A stretch of DNA of 64,000 nucleotides, taken from positions 558,001 through 622,000 of the forward strand of contig WJXW01000011.1 in the NCBI GenBank assembly GCA_015832175.1, read 5' to 3'. The position numbers and the translations under genes are program-made. The notes beneath the pieces are model-generated. The model did not search any database, was not told where the DNA came from, and saw nothing but the letters and a program-made list of their open reading frames with translations. This document shows positions 9,801 to 22,881 of the stretch, piece after piece. The DNA is from Paraphaeosphaeria minitans. Taxonomy: Eukaryota > Ascomycota > Dothideomycetes > Pleosporales > Didymosphaeriaceae. Position 1 is the stretch's first letter. Each line of letters opens with the position of its first letter.

Positions 9801-12800
9801 AGTATTAGTTAAGCTACTAGTATAGCTTAAAGAAGTATAGGCTTAAGCTCTTATAGACTTAAGAGTAGGAAGGAACTTTATATTTTATTAGATAGTAAGA
9901 TAAGTAGGACTTATAATATTAGAGAAAAAAGTACCTTATATTGTCTATGTCGCGAATAGATCCCTAATGCCTAAGACACCTTAAATATACTAGGAGGTTA
10001 CTACCATAATAATAGTCTAAGGACATAGAGAGGAACTTACTTTAGATGTCTTACTAGGATCTAAGTATAAGTTAGTCTTAAAATTACCTTAGTTAATAAT
10101 ACACAACTTACAGATTAACTAGGGTATAAAGAAAATATTATTTAAACGCTGTAATTATATATTATAAGCAAAGCCTACGCATTAACTAAAAATAATAGTA
10201 GATAAAGAAGTTATTAACAACATAATACTATAATACATAGTTAAAAAATAGAAATACACCTTAGTAAACGCTAGTAAGAACCACTAGGTTAAAAAGCGTA
10301 AAAAGGAGGATAACAGTATACTCCTTACCTTACTAAGAGAGTATAGGAAATAGACACACATATTTATAGAAAAGGAAGGAAAAGTAAACCTACCTAAATA
10401 TTAACCCTAGGATCTTACAATAGACCTAGAAGAAGGGAAGACGCCACCCTTTAGACTACTATATAGTAAGATAAGAGAAGAACTCTTTAAAGAACATAAT
10501 TTTATTAAGATAAACCTTAAGAAAGGATATATATAACTATTAAAGTTACTAGTAGTAAGCCCTTTTATGTTTGTTAAGAAAAAGGATAGATTAGATAGAC
10601 TATACGTTAACTACTAATAACTTAACAATATAATAATAAAGAACTAATATTTACTACTAAATATTACAAAGTTACAAGATTAACTATCTTAAGCTAAGAT
10701 ATTTATAATAATGGATCTAAGAGACGGTTACTACCTTATATAAATTAAAAAAGGTAAAGAATAGAAAACAGCGTTTTAATTACGCTATAGACTATTTAAA
10801 TATAAAGTTATGCCTTTTAAACTTACAAACACACTAGCAGCTTTTATAGCACTTATTAATAATGTACTCTGTGAATATCTAGACATATTTGTTATTGTGT
10901 ATATAGATAATATCCTTGTCTTTTCTGAAAACAAATTAGACCACACTAAGTATGTATAGATAGTACTAGAAGCACTAGACAAAGTATGCCTTTATATTAA
11001 ACTTAAGAAATGTAAGTTTAATATTAAATAACTTAAATTCCTAGGACATATTATTACTATAGAAGGAATTAAGATAGCACTAAGTAAAGTTAAATATATT
11101 AAGAACTAGCTAATACTAAAGACAGCTAAGAACATCTAAGAATTCTTAGGATTCTATAGATTTAATTAATAATTTATCTAAGATTACGCAAAGGTCATAA
11201 TACCTTTAACAAATTTTATAAAGAAGGACGTACCCTTTAAATAGATAGATAAGTGCGGAATGTCATTCTAACTCCTTAAAATAGTATATATTATAGAACC
11301 TATTCTTATTTATTTTAGAAGTAATAAACTACTACACTTTAAAACAGACGCTAGCGATCTTACGCTAGGCGCCTACGCTAAATAAGAATATAATAGTAAA
11401 TACCACCTAATTGCCTATTACTTATACAAATTTAATAACGCCGAAACACAATACAACGTATATAATAAAGAACTCTACGCTATTATTAAAGCCTTAAAGT
11501 ATTAGAGGATTTACGCGCTTAGTTACTTAACACTAGAAATCTATATAGATTATAAGAACCTTCTGAGGTTTACAACAACAAAAAAACTTACGCTATAATA
11601 ACAAAGATAGTTATAAACTATAAGGTAGTATAAGTTTAAAATTATCTATATAGCTAGAAAAGAAAATAGCAGAGTAGACGCTCTTAGCTAACAAAGTAAT
11701 CTAGTAGAAGAAAAAGTAAAAACCTTCTCTGTAATCCTTTACAAAGCTAAAAATAGATTTCTAGAACTAACAGTAGAACTAAATTAACTTTTAGTAATTA
11801 ACTAAGAAGTTTTAGAATATCTACAGACTAAGATTATCTAATAATACTACAATAACCCTATGTACAGACACCTAGGCATTACGAAAATAATAGAACTTAT
11901 CTAAAGGAATTACACCTTTAAAGGAATTAAAGAAGCTATAACAACTTATATCTACAAATATGCAGAATACTAGAGAAATAAATATAGTATATATCTTAAA
12001 TATAAAGAGATATAAGCAATTAGAATACTAACAGCACTATAGGAAGATATTACTATAGATTTTGTTATAGGAATTCTAAACTTTAAGGATCTAATAACAG
12101 GAATTAAATACAACAGTATACTAGTAATAGTATACTAACTAACTAAGTATATTAAGCTTATTCTATATCTTAAAAGAATAATAGCAAAGGAACTCGCTTT
12201 TCTTATCTTAGACTAACTAATTAGACACTATAGAATCCTAAAAATAATTATTAGCGACAGAGATAAGTTCTTTACGTTAAATTATTAGACAACGCTTATA
12301 GCACTACTTAGAACAAAACAAAAACTATTAACAGCTTACTATCTATAAACTAATAGACAAATAGAACGTACAAACTAAACTATAGAAACGTACCTACGCA
12401 TTTACTATAATAGTTAGAAGAATAACTAGGTTTTATTACTACCTATAGCACAGTTAGCCTATAATAACAAAGTATTAGTAGCATTAGGACATACACTATT
12501 CTATACAAACTATAGAAGACACCCACATCTCTTTAACTAACAATTTCCTACAATAATTAAAGCAAAAGAAGCTATAGATATAGTAGAAAATATAAAGAAA
12601 ATACACTAATAACTCTAAGAAAATCTTAAGAAAGCTTAGTAGCAATTAATTTCATACTAAAATTAAAAACAAAAAATAGCACCTTAGCTAAAGAAAGGGG
12701 ATAAAGTATATCTGCTTACAAAGAACCTTTAAACTTAGAAGAAAAAACACAAGAAACTAGATTATATTAAGTTTAGACTATTTTACATTTCTAAGCAAAT

Positions 12801-13167
12801 ATTACTAGTGAACTATAAGTTAGAACTACTACTAGATGTAAAGATACACCTAGTATTCTACGTATTACTACTGGAACTAGTAGACTCTAATACACTAGTC
12901 GAAACCACCTTCTACTACTAGACTAAGGAAGAAAATAAATTTAAGGTTAAAAGAATTCTAGAATATAATTAGTATAACAATATGTACCTTATTAAGTAGA
13001 AAGGTTACCTATATAGTAAAAACACCTAGGAACTAAAAAACAATCTAGGAAACTATTAGCAAAAGATTAAGGAATTCTATTAGAAACACGAACATACCTA
13101 GGAGGATTACAGTACTAACGCTATAGTATCTACTATGTTAAGCGTTAACCACATTACTGTAGAGTAA
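9652..13167 (+). pseudogene. Ch3 pol: protease, RT, RNase H, integrase, chromodomain
   Basis: A single frame of about 1170 codons. Protease: LIDLRVGRNFI at about 9850, where the active site DSGAG has become DLRVG. RT: polymerase blocks at about 10440-11040, with YIDNILVFS at about 10900 in place of YIDDI. RNase H: KTDASDLTLGAYAKQEY near 11341. Integrase: zinc-binding region about 11800-11990, core with ISDRDKFF near 12250, then a YYPQ-like motif. Chromodomain: IK*KGYL near 12991 (former WKGY). The frame ends at TAA 13165-13167, overlapping the antisense ORF by 70 bp. Only the furthest 5' limit is a guess. All damage to motifs is TG-to-TA or CA-to-TA. Confidence 0.92.
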
Positions 13168-13577
13168 CTAATAGTTGCTATAGTAGTAGGATAATTAATA
13201 GTATCCGCCTTTATGTCCTTACTATCTATAGTTATTTCCGCAGCTAGATATAATATCTTCTTATAAGCACGCTCTTTAGCCTAAGCTAGTATCTTCTTAT
13301 TTTGTAATAACTATACTATTAGGAGAGACAACGCCTTCTTATTCTTTTTAACCTTCTTCTTATACTCCTTGTAAGTCTTATCTAGTAATAACTAGCTTAT
13401 ATTTATATAAGGACAACCTAAGTAAACACATTTAGAACACTTTAAACCTAAATCTAGTATAACGTAGTAAATAGAACTTTTAAAACTATAGTTAATATAA
13501 AAGTTCTCTATAATAATGTTAGCTTCTTAGATCTCGCAATACAATTAATATTTTTAAATAGTAGAGTTACTAGGCAT
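13098..13577 (-). pseudogene. Antisense accessory ORF of Ch3, type A
   Basis: Exactly 160 codons from ATG (13575-13577, read on minus) to TAG (13098-13100), antisense to the element, between pol and the polypurine tract, overlapping the end of pol by 70 bp. Broken only by TAA/TAG codons. N-terminus MPSNSTI; middle motif KCSKCVYLGCPY, giving C-x2-C-x4-C-x-(C/Y), a possible zinc site; then a Lys-rich stretch (YKKKVKKNKKALSLLI) and AKERAYKKILYLAAEIT, likely helical. Ch4 carries the same ORF at the same length in spite of heavy mutation, so it was a coding frame in the live element. It resembles small Cys-motif proteins that I recall as hypothetical in many ascomycete annotations, without assigned function. 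It would need a promoter in the 3' LTR or U3 reading inward. Confidence 0.7.
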
Positions 13578-13687
13578 AATGCTAACAGACGTACTTATAG
13601 TAAGTGGGGTTAGTAGAATAGCTTACGTAATAATGGCTAAGATCTAAATATATAATTTAGGACAAATCTATAAAAGAGAGGAGATAA
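13578..13687 (+). other. Ch3 spacer and polypurine tract
   Basis: Short stretch between antisense ORF start and 3' LTR. The run agagaggagataa (13675-13687) touches the LTR and is the plus-strand primer site. The antisense ORF promoter, if any, would lie here or in the LTR. Confidence 0.65.
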
Positions 13688-14103
13688 TATTAGGATCTAA
13701 AATCTATATAATAGTAAGAAGCTAGTTTTATATCTAGTAGGCGCGTAGCAAGAATTAAGCGGGATTTAAGGCTAGCTACGCCTTAAATAAAGGAGTTACG
13801 TAACTGCTCTCTATAGAGCGCTTAATTACTCTGTACTAAAGTATAACACACGTGACTGCTCTCTACAGAGCGCTCCCTACAAAGCGGACTTTGCTTAGTA
13901 TATAGGAACGCAAAGATAGACTCTCTATACTTATGTTTAATCTGTTTATTAATCTATTATTTAGATTCTAGTAGACTAAATTGTTAACTCATTACACTTT
14001 ATAAGATACTATTATATTAATAAGATCTTCTACCTTTTGTAAGTACTCCTGCCTAAGAACTAACCTTAACCCTTTAGGACTAGCTACCCTCTTAGATTTA
14101 ACA
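13688..14103 (+). repeat. 3' LTR of Ch3, U3 type a
   Basis: 416 bp, TATTAGGATC to GATTTAACA, same length as the 5' copy and differing by transitions. Followed by ATTGC, the target duplication. Confidence 0.93.
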
Positions 14104-15113
14104 ATTGCTAATAATTATTTTTAGGATTTTATAGTGTCTAATTTGTTAGTCTAGGATAAGAAAAGTAAGTTCCTTTGCTGTTATTCTTTTAAGGCATAGA
14201 ATAAGCTTAACATACTTAGTTAGTTAGTAAGTAGACTATTACTAGTATACTATTATATTTAATTCCTGTTGTTAGATCCTTAGAGTTTAGAATTCTTATA
14301 ATAAAATCCATAGTAATATCTTCCTATAGTGCTATTAGTATTCTAATTACTTACATCTCTCTATATTTAAAATATATACTATATTTATTTCTCTAGTATT
14401 CTGCACATTTATAGATATAAGTTATTACAGCTTCTTTAATTCCTTTAAAGGTGTAATTCCTTTAAATAAGTTCTATTATTTTTATGATGCCTAGGTGTCT
14501 GTACATAGGGTTATTATAGTATTATTAGATAATTTTAGTCTATAGATATTCTAGAACTTCTTAGTTAATTACTAAAAGTTAATTTAGTTCTACTATTAGT
14601 TCTAGAGATCTATCTTTAGCTTTACGAAGAATTATAGAGAAAGTTTTTACTTTTTCTTCTACTAGATTACTTTATTAGCTAAGAGCGTCTACTCTACTAT
14701 TTTCTTTTCTAGCTATATAGATAATTTTAAACTTATACTGCCTAGTAGTTTATAACTATCTTTATTATTATAGCGTAAGTTCTTTTATTATTGTAAACCT
14801 TAGAAGGTTCTTATAATCTATATAAATTTCTAGCGTTAAGTAACTAAGCGCGTAGATCCTCTAGTGCTTTAAAGCTTTAATAATAGCGTAGAGTTCCTTA
14901 TTATATATATTATATTGTGTTTTAGCGTTATTAAATTTACATAAGTAATAGGCAATTAGGTACTATTTACTATTATGTTTTTATTTAGCGCAGGCGCCTA
15001 GCGCAAGATTGCTAGCGTCCATTTTAAAGCGTAGTAGTTTATTACTTCTAAAATAAATAAGGATAGGTTCTATAATACATGCTATTTTAAGGAGTTAGAA
15101 TAACATTCTATAT
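14104..15113 (-). pseudogene. Ch2 pol, RNase H and integrase N-terminal half
   Basis: Minus-strand homolog of about 11250-12260 in Ch3. It includes the integrase core start, the zinc-binding region and the RNase H segment (near 14960-15030, reading as DASNLALGACAK-like). It is cut on the left by Ch3 and on the right by GD1, whose ATAT target duplication ends at 15113. The uninterrupted target can be read in Ch4 at about 39810-39860. Confidence 0.85.
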
Positions 15114-15346
15114 TATTGTGTTGTAGGTGCGTTTGCCTTAAGTAAGGAATATAAAAGAATGAGTTAAGTTCTCCTATCTAAAATCTATTATACAAATCCA
15201 ACTACTCTAATTGTCTATTAGGTCTCTTTTCTGTCTTGTCTGGTTGGCGCTCCCTTTTTCCTATTCTCTAATTAGCTATCTTAAATCACAGCTAATTAGC
15301 CCTATATTTCTCTAATTCTCTATCGTAGGCTAACCTTTACACTATA
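15114..15346 (-). repeat. 3' LTR of GD1
   Basis: 233 bp; on the plus strand it runs from TATTGTGTTGTAGG to TTTACACTATA. Matches 28538-28770, 44722-44953 and 54045-54276. Confidence 0.92.
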
Positions 15347-15823
15347 TTTTCTTCCCTCTCTTCTAGGTTTAGTCCCTTAAGCCTACTATCTTGCTACCCT
15401 TTTAATACCTTATTAGTAGTTACCTCCTAGACCTATAATTTCCTTAATCCTTAGCTAGCCACTCTTACCTAATTATTCTACCTACTAATCTATTGCCTAC
15501 CTACTACTTATATCCCTATAATTAAAGTTATTTGTTAACTTCTTTATATATTAGGCAATAATGTAGCGTTAGTCTGATTTTAGGCCTATAATATTACCTT
15601 AGCCTCTAGCTAACTAACTGTGCCTAATTATTCTAACTACTAACCTATCGCCTATTTACTGCTTATATCCCTATAATTAAAGTTATTTATAAACCTCTTA
15701 GTATATTAGATAGCAATATCGCAGCGATATCTTCTTATAAACGCTTCTGCTAAGCCGCTTAGGTAGCCTGTGCTTAATTTTTAGGGTATATAACCCTAGG
15801 ATTTCTTCTGCTCTATTCTTCTC
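15347..15823 (-). other. GD1 3' noncoding region with internal duplication
   Basis: About 480 bp between the LTR and the Cop1 insertion. It starts with the polypurine tract (reverse complement of ttttcttccctctcttctagg). A segment of about 80 bp, with the word cttatatccctataattaaag, occurs twice (near 15505 and 15650), about 150-165 bp apart; GD2 has the same pair near 45115 and 45270. No gene motif recognised. Confidence 0.6.
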
Positions 15824-16018
15824 TGTTGTGGTAAAAAGGGCTCGAACTATTACAGGATATTCAGGAGCAGAGTTGTAAAGAATACAAAGAGCTAATTATA
15901 GGAAAGGATGCTAAAAGGGCAGACTATATATAAAAGAGACAAGCCTCTTAGCAAGAATCCTGTAATATAAATTAGTGGATCTAGAAAGAATTATAGAAGT
16001 GAGTATTTTATTTTAACA
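15824..16018 (-). repeat. 3' LTR of Cop1
   Basis: 195 bp; plus-strand view TGTTGTGGTAAAAAGG to ATTTTAACA. Differs from the partner at 22882-23076 by transitions. Confidence 0.94.
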
Positions 16019-17677
16019 CACCCCCTAGGTGATCGCTTAAAGCGGATCACCTATCCTAAGAAGTAATCTATAATTGTCTAAATCTTTCCTAATCTTAAGA
16101 ACAGCGATTCTATTACCCCCTATTTATTATAATAGCAAAATAATCGCTGTTTATCTTTTAAATTACAAATCCTATTGTGAATCATGTCTAGAATCTCTTC
16201 TTCTAGTAGGTTATGAGCTTATAAGCGTAGTATAAAGGCCTAGAGCGTAAACGCTTTTATTCTACTACTCTTTTTACTTACTTCCTATTAACTGTGAGGT
16301 AATTTCCCCGCTCTTACTAGCTAGTAAGTATAATAGGTAGGCGCGTTTTAATTAGGAAGAAATAGTAGTACAAGAAATAAGTAGTAAGAAGGGAGCGTAT
16401 TTAGCGCTTAATAATTAGATAGGTAGTAGAGTATATAAGCCCTTTACTAGCGCTTAATCTTCTCTCTTTAATCCTTTACTTTTAACGCTTTAACCTTCTA
16501 TTTAATTTAAGCCTACTAGTTTAAGCCTTTAAATCCTACTACCTTATAGTAAGTTCTCTTCTTCTAATTATTACTTTATGCTCTTTCTATTATTTAGAGC
16601 TTTACTAACTCTTTTAGATGTCTAATAACCTAGCTAAAGCACGTGTAGTAAAGGCTGTAAAAGCTACTAAATAAAGCTCCTAATCTTTCTACTAAGATCC
16701 TCCTACTTTTCCTACTCTACTAGCTCCTCCTACCCTAGCTCTAGGCCCCTAGCGATCGCTTAGTGCTCTTAGATAAGTAAGCTGCTTAGGCTACTTAAAA
16801 AGAGCTCTAGTAAAAAAGAGTAATAGACACTACTATAATAATGCTTTAAGCTTAGGTAGGCGCTGCTATACCTACTTTACTTACTTTTATACTACTATAT
16901 ATAGGATTATTTTATTACTTTAGCTAATTTTACTAATTATTTCTATAGCTAGCTGCATATTTAGACTCTAGCTATAGATTTTATCTACTATTAACTATTA
17001 GAGGGTGCTAATATAAGCTTTTATTCTAAGATTCTTTCTAGGTTTAGCTAATACTTTTTATAGGAGAGGCTAATTACTAAGCTACGTAAAAGGGTTAAAG
17101 TAGCCTTATAAAGTCCTCTTTCTACTAGTAGTTAAAAGGAGTAAGCTTAGTATATAGCTACTATTCTACTCTCTCCCTCCTAGTTAATCCTTAGTAGAGG
17201 ATAGAGTAATTACCCTCTTATTTTACCTATTAAGGAGCAGCGCGGTTGCAGCTAATACCCTAATTAAAATAGCTAAATAAGTAGCCTATTAGCTCTAAAG
17301 TAGAGTAGAGGCTAGGTAAGTGCTTCTCCTCCTACTAATTAAAGAAGGGGAGGCTAGGGTAAGCTATTACCTACTACTAATTAAAGGAGAGGTAGAGGAG
17401 GTAGATAGGGTAAAGAATTACCTACTATAGAGAGGAGGAGAAAAGAAGGATAGGGAGAATCTCCTACTACTAATTATAGGGGAGATTCTCACACCCCTAT
17501 AATTAAGTAGAGGAGGAAGAGGGTCTATATACTTATAGATAAGCTCTTTAATCTCTTCTTCCTTTAATTCCTATTCTCCTTCTAATCTTTTCTTTTTTTT
17601 CTTTTTCTTTTCTTGTTTCCTAGCTCTAAATTAATAATTCTAGGTAGTTAATAGATTAATTCTTTACTTACTTACTC
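16019..17677 (-). other. Cop1 3' noncoding region, hairpin and polypurine tract
   Basis: About 1.66 kb between the pol stop and the 3' LTR, very long for a Copia element. Next to the LTR is ccccct (polypurine tract on minus) followed by an inverted repeat at 16027-16052 (aggtgatcgctt / aagcggatcacct). Compared with Cop2 there is an additional segment of about 640 bp (roughly 16680-17390) with no recognised coding motif, made of mixed Ct- and Ag-rich runs. A second inverted repeat near 17455-17495 (gagaatctcctac type) is shared with Cop2. No intact frame found. Confidence 0.65.
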
Positions 17678-20600
17678 TTATTCTGTAATTATTATACTTA
17701 CATCTTATAGATTTAATAGCCTTTTAAATCTATTAAACTACTAATAAGTAAGAGCCTTTATAAGGCTATCTACTAGCATTTCGCTAGTTAGAAAATATTC
17801 TACTTAAAATAATCCTTTTGCATACTCTTACTACAACTATATATTCTAAATATCTATATAGCACAGTTAAGTAGTAATTCTTTTGTTCTTTCTAATTACT
17901 AAATAAATAGTTTAAAGATTGTTATAATAGACCTTTTATAAAGGTCCTAGATCTAGAGTAAGCTTAGTAAAGAATCTCTTAATCGCTATAGCTTCTTTGC
18001 TTATATATTTAAGCGCTAGAAGCTCTACTTTTATAGTTAAAGTAGTAATTGTGTTCTATTAAGCTGCTTTCTATAGGATAGCTCCTCTAAATAATAGGAT
18101 AATATATCTATAGAAAGATTGCTGTGATATTAGATTATTAGCGAAAGAGGTATCTCTACATATTAGCAGATTAGGTCTATTGTAGCCACTAAAGACTATA
18201 GCCTACTATCTAGTTTAATAGAGGTAAAGGATTACACAATTAATAGTAGCAAAGTGTTCTTTACTTAGATTTATTAGAAAGTGTGATAGCTTTAACACTA
18301 CAAAGGCTATATCTAGGCGTAGTATAATTACTATATAGAGCGCTAATCCTACCTCTTCTTAAAAGAGTTTTATTTATTAAGAAGTGGCTTCTCTTATGCT
18401 TAGAACAAGATCTTCTACTAATAGAAGTATAAGAGGGAAGCTCCTAGAGTTTAAAAGGTTAAACTTTTTTATAATCTTATTAATGTAGGTATTATAGACT
18501 AGAGAAATTAATCTTGCTTCTCTATCCCTAATTACTTAAACACTTAGGAACTACTCTACTAGTCCTTTTAATTTAATCTTATATTTATTCGTAATCTTCT
18601 TCTAAAAATCTAGGGCTTCTTTCTTATTACTCTTATAATAGAGAAGACGAATGTTGTTAATATAAAATAGAATAATAATACTTTAATTACTGTTAAAAAA
18701 AAGGCATAGCTCTTCTAGCAAAGCTAAGAGTCTATAAGATTAAAGTAATTCTGCAAATTCTTTATACTAAAGAAGTGGTAAATCTCTTAAGCTATATAAA
18801 GCTTAATTTAATCTTACACACTTTCCTAGCTTTTTAAAACTATTAAGTAATTTATAAGTTACTAGATTAGCGGCTGTAATAAAAGTATTTAGAAACGCTC
18901 CTACTATATTAAATTATAAGATTTCTAGATTAAATTCTGCTGCTAGAGCTACAGCTAATTAAAAAGATCTTACTACTAGGGTAGTAGTATAGGTAGAGTA
19001 GAGAGTATTCTTTTTCTAAAGATCTCCTTTTATAACAATTTAAGCTTTACACTTTTTAAAGTATTTATTTTAATTAAACTTATAGGTAAAGACCTACTTT
19101 AAAGGGAGTAGTTACTCTAACACCTCTAATTATTTAATCTCTGTCTAGGTACCTTTATTTTACAAAGTTGAGATCTCCTTATAAGTAGTAAAGAGGAATA
19201 GCTTCCTATATAAATAATTATAAAGGTATTTCTATAGGGTTAGCTCTAGTGTAAGCTCGTCTCTATAAGTCTAAGCTGTATAAGACGCTCTAGGCGCCTT
19301 TGTAAGTATAGAAGCGAATACTATCACATTTAGTATAATATATTCTTCTTACTTAGACTAGGCCTCTACTACTTCTAGTATAAACGTGTACTCTAATATT
19401 ATATTAAAATTATTTTAAAGATAATTAGCAATTAGTGTATAAGCACCTAGCTTCTACCTACCCCCTAGCTAATTATCCTAATTATTTTACTTCCTTAATC
19501 TTCGCAATAGTAGATAGTAATTTATTAGTTAGTTAATTTCTAGTGCTTTACTATAATTTCGCCTACTTGTTCTACTTACCTCTAGATAGATCTGCCTTCG
19601 CCTTTAGCGCGCTAGTAGGTTATCTACTTTATCTAGCGTAATTAAGTTATCTGCGCTAGGTTAATTAGTAACCTAATTAGTTTCTACTAATAAATAAGGT
19701 ATTAAATCCCTAGATTCTAGTAGGCTAGCTCTTCTAGTAGTGTTCTAGTAGCTGCTAGATATCTCTTAATTGCTTAATAGATTACCCCTAAGATTACCTA
19801 GCTCTAGTGTCTAATTAGGGGTTATAAGTCTTATGCTTCCTTTCCTACTTAAGCAAATTCTTAGCTACTAGCTAGCTAAGCCTATAGCTTACTTAGTAGT
19901 AGGTACCTTAGGTTCCTAATTACTTAGCTAGCCTACTTCGCTTTTAATTACTTAAAGGTTACCTATAGGTCTAGTAGCGGTTCTTATATACTTATTTATT
20001 TTAAGAAGAATGTTAAGCGTGTCTTTATACGCTTCTCTTAGATTGTTTAGCTCTCCTTTTTAGAGGCTTTTTACTATTTTTAATACTTTTATTTTTAGAA
20101 TAGATTGTTCCTCTAATCCTTTATAGAATAAGGACTTATTAAACCTTACGTTTTGTGTAGTAATTACCTAATTAAGCTAGGGAATCTATATTTAGTAGAT
20201 ATTAGAAGCTTTATAGCCTACTAGGTATCTAATATAGCCTCTAGAATTTACTTTAAATCCTTTTCTATCTTGCCTAGCTATACGCTCCTAATCTAAAGAG
20301 TAAGCTTAGTAGCTATAGGCGTAGATAGTACTCTAGTTTAGACAAAGATTAGCTGTCCTATATTATATTTTTACTAGTTTAAAATAATAAAAATATTGTT
20401 TAAACTAAGTATTTAACGTTTTATTAGGTAATTAATAGCCTAATACTAGGCTAGGAATTATTCCTTAGAGCTAGTATACCACTTATATAATTTTAGGCTA
20501 GAGATTTAATAGTAGATTTGCGCTTATTTACATTTTAATTACTTTTGTTATAAGCTCCTAGCCTACTCTTTCTGTAGCGCTATTAGGCTTATGCGTATAG

Positions 20601-22747
20601 GGCAGTAGTCTACTAATTATTATCCCTTCCTAATTAGCCCAAAATTCGTACTAGGATTTCCCTCTCTATAGAAGTGTTGCTATATTATTATTCTAGTAGA
20701 TTTTTGTAATTTAAAGCTTATATTTTGTATTAATAAGAGCTAAGAAATCCTACTACACTCTTATTATCTTAGAAAGCGTCTTTGTTCTAAGATTAAAAAC
20801 GTAAGGTTTCTTACTAAAATCTTCTTTAATTAGTAAAACCTAGTTTTCTCTATTTTAAGTAGTGGGCATATCGAATAGATTTTAGGATAATAAGTAAAAT
20901 AGCCTAGATAATTATTCTCTAGGTCTCCTAGAAATTACCTAAGTTATGTGTGCAGTAGCATAGTGCTTATAATCCTTTCTTAATATTCTAGTAATTTTTA
21001 CACCTTAGGCTGTAGTTACTAGAGCTTATAGGGCTTTACTTCCTATATACCCTACTTAAAGGTGCTAGAGGTTCTTAGAATCTAATCTCTTAATATTAAT
21101 CTAGGATAATCCTTTAGTAGTTATACTTATAATAGTTAGATAAGAGTAGATTAGCTTATATTATAGAAAAGTAAAGTTATATTTATATCTTAGGTCTACT
21201 AAAATAACGCTTTATTCTAGGCTTCTAATCCTAAGAGTGTAATCTAAACTAAAATACTAAATTTTTACTTTCTTTAAAAAAGCTTCTAATATAATATTCA
21301 TATAAAAGCCTTCTACTACTCTTACTCCTTAGAGTAGTAGATCTTCTATAAATCTCTTATTTTTCTTATACAAAGCGTTCTTAATTAGTCTATTACTAAT
21401 TCCTAATATTAGGAGGCTTTGTGTACCTGCCTCTACACTCTTGTTTAATAATTAAAACGTCCTAGGAATAAGTCTTTTGCGATTATTAACTAGGTAAACT
21501 GCTACAGCACTATCTAGTATTATATATTCTAACAGAGGATAAGCGTTAGAATATAGAGTAAAGTAGACACCTAATACTCTATTGTCTGTAGGCAGATTAA
21601 ATAGGTTTAGTAGAGTAGTAGTAATACTACTAAGATACTTAATAGTCTTAGTAGAGGATTATTTCTTATTCTATTCTACCTTTATAATCGCATTACAAAG
21701 GTTTAACCACTTAGGCTGCTTAAGTTAATTAAGAATCTCTAATTTTTCTTTATTAGTAAGATTAAATAACAAAGTTATATTCTAGGGTAATCCAGCTATC
21801 GCGGTTTAAAGTCTTTAGCACTCTATTAGTTTCTACCTATAAGCATAGGGCTTATAGGGACAGTTTAGTTGTTTCTTTGTCTAATTAGATAAACTAGAAC
21901 TATTAGAGTTAGTAGATTATCTTAATAATCTATTAAAAGTGGCGAATACCCTACTTATTTTATTAGAACTAGATTAGATTAAATACTCCTAAATAAGCGC
22001 CAAAAATACCTTCCCTAGATTGTTTAGTGTAATCTAATTCTGTCCTAGCGTCTTATCCTAGATTAACTATTAGTTTATTAATTAGGCCTAATCTAGTGCT
22101 ATACGCGCGGTAATTACATCTAGGAAATCTTAAGTAGTAAGTGGTCTACTAATTTTGCTAATTAAGTAGGTCTTCGCTTTTTAATAGAGGAGCTGCCACT
22201 CTTTAAACTAGGTCTTAGGACTTTGTCTTACCTACTTAGCCTTCTTAAGATAAGCGCAGTATAAAGCTTAAATATTATTCTATATAGCTTTTTTATTTAG
22301 TGCTAGATCTTCCTTTAAAAGTTAAATTAGGGACTAAAGCGTAGTTTAGCGTGTATTAACTAGAGTAATTATGGTAGGAGTAAGCAGATTAGGCGATACT
22401 ATAGCGTTTACCTAAGTCTAGAAATTCTGTATCTTAGTATAGTCTGCTTACTAGTCTAAAACTGCTGCTCTATATTCTACTATTTATAAAAGAAAGCTCT
22501 TCTTATCTATTTTATACTTAGTAAGCTCTGCTTTATATAATTAAATACTCGCTATAGAGGCTGTATCCGCAATTAGTGATAGTTTCTATAGGAGCGAAGG
22601 TCGTTCTAGCTTTGCGTAATTAATTACTAGAGCGTTAATTGCCTCTAGGTTAATTTAGTTCTAGATTCCTTTTAAGTTTACTTAGAATTAAAGCTAGATA
22701 AACTAGTAGGGCTAGCTAGCGCGATTAACAAGCTATACTTCTACTAT
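17678..22747 (-). pseudogene. Cop1 gag-pol polyprotein (Ty1/Copia)
   Basis: 5070 bp, 1689 codons in one frame, from a former ATG (now ATA, at 22745-22747) to TAA at 17678. Same length as Cop2, so no net indel in either. Would encode Gag, protease, integrase, RT and RNase H as one protein in Copia order. Seen by alignment with Cop2: Gag N-terminus; protease region with a DSxxxVHLVNN-like site (about 21490); integrase central (about 20500-20900); RT with IILFYINNIRLLYY near 18660-18700 where a Copia RT has YVDDIL; RNase H end LTKAL near 17770. The two catalytic Asp of RT are Asn, as TGA-to-TAA changes predict. Confidence 0.9.
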
Positions 22748-22881
22748 TTTAATAATTTTTGTAATTAGAAATAAGGGGGTTGTATTGTAGAGAAGTTCTA
22801 AATAGAGTGTTATATAATAATTCAAGCGTTACTAAGTAGGTAAGGAGAATTATCCTATGTTCTAAGCGCCAGGCTTATAAC
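22748..22881 (-). other. Cop1 5' leader
   Basis: 134 bp between gag-pol start and 5' LTR, matching the 134 bp in Cop2 (56345-56478). No clear tRNA-complementary primer site is recognised next to the LTR. Confidence 0.6.

Larger units (their letters stand above)
7471..14103 (+). mobile_element. Ch3, complete chromodomain Ty3/Gypsy element
   Basis: 6633 bp with two 416-bp LTRs and a perfect 5-bp target duplication ATTGC (7466-7470 and 14104-14108). It lies inside the integrase of Ch2. Order: LTR, gag, protease, RT, RNase H, integrase, chromodomain, antisense ORF, polypurine tract, LTR. It is the best-kept member: gag and pol each keep one frame along their length and are destroyed mainly by RIP stop codons. 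No tRNA-type primer site (TGG just after the LTR) is visible, which fits the self-priming Tf1/sushi-like lineage, but this is an inference. Confidence 0.95.

Noticed and set aside
10785..10982. 65-codon open frame on the minus strand
   Set aside because: It lies antisense over the RT active-site region of Ch3 pol; the sense frame has clear RT motifs. A shadow.
15114..15346. DNA transposon terminal repeat
   Set aside because: The repeats are direct, of LTR length, with TG...CA-type ends and a polypurine tract; not inverted.
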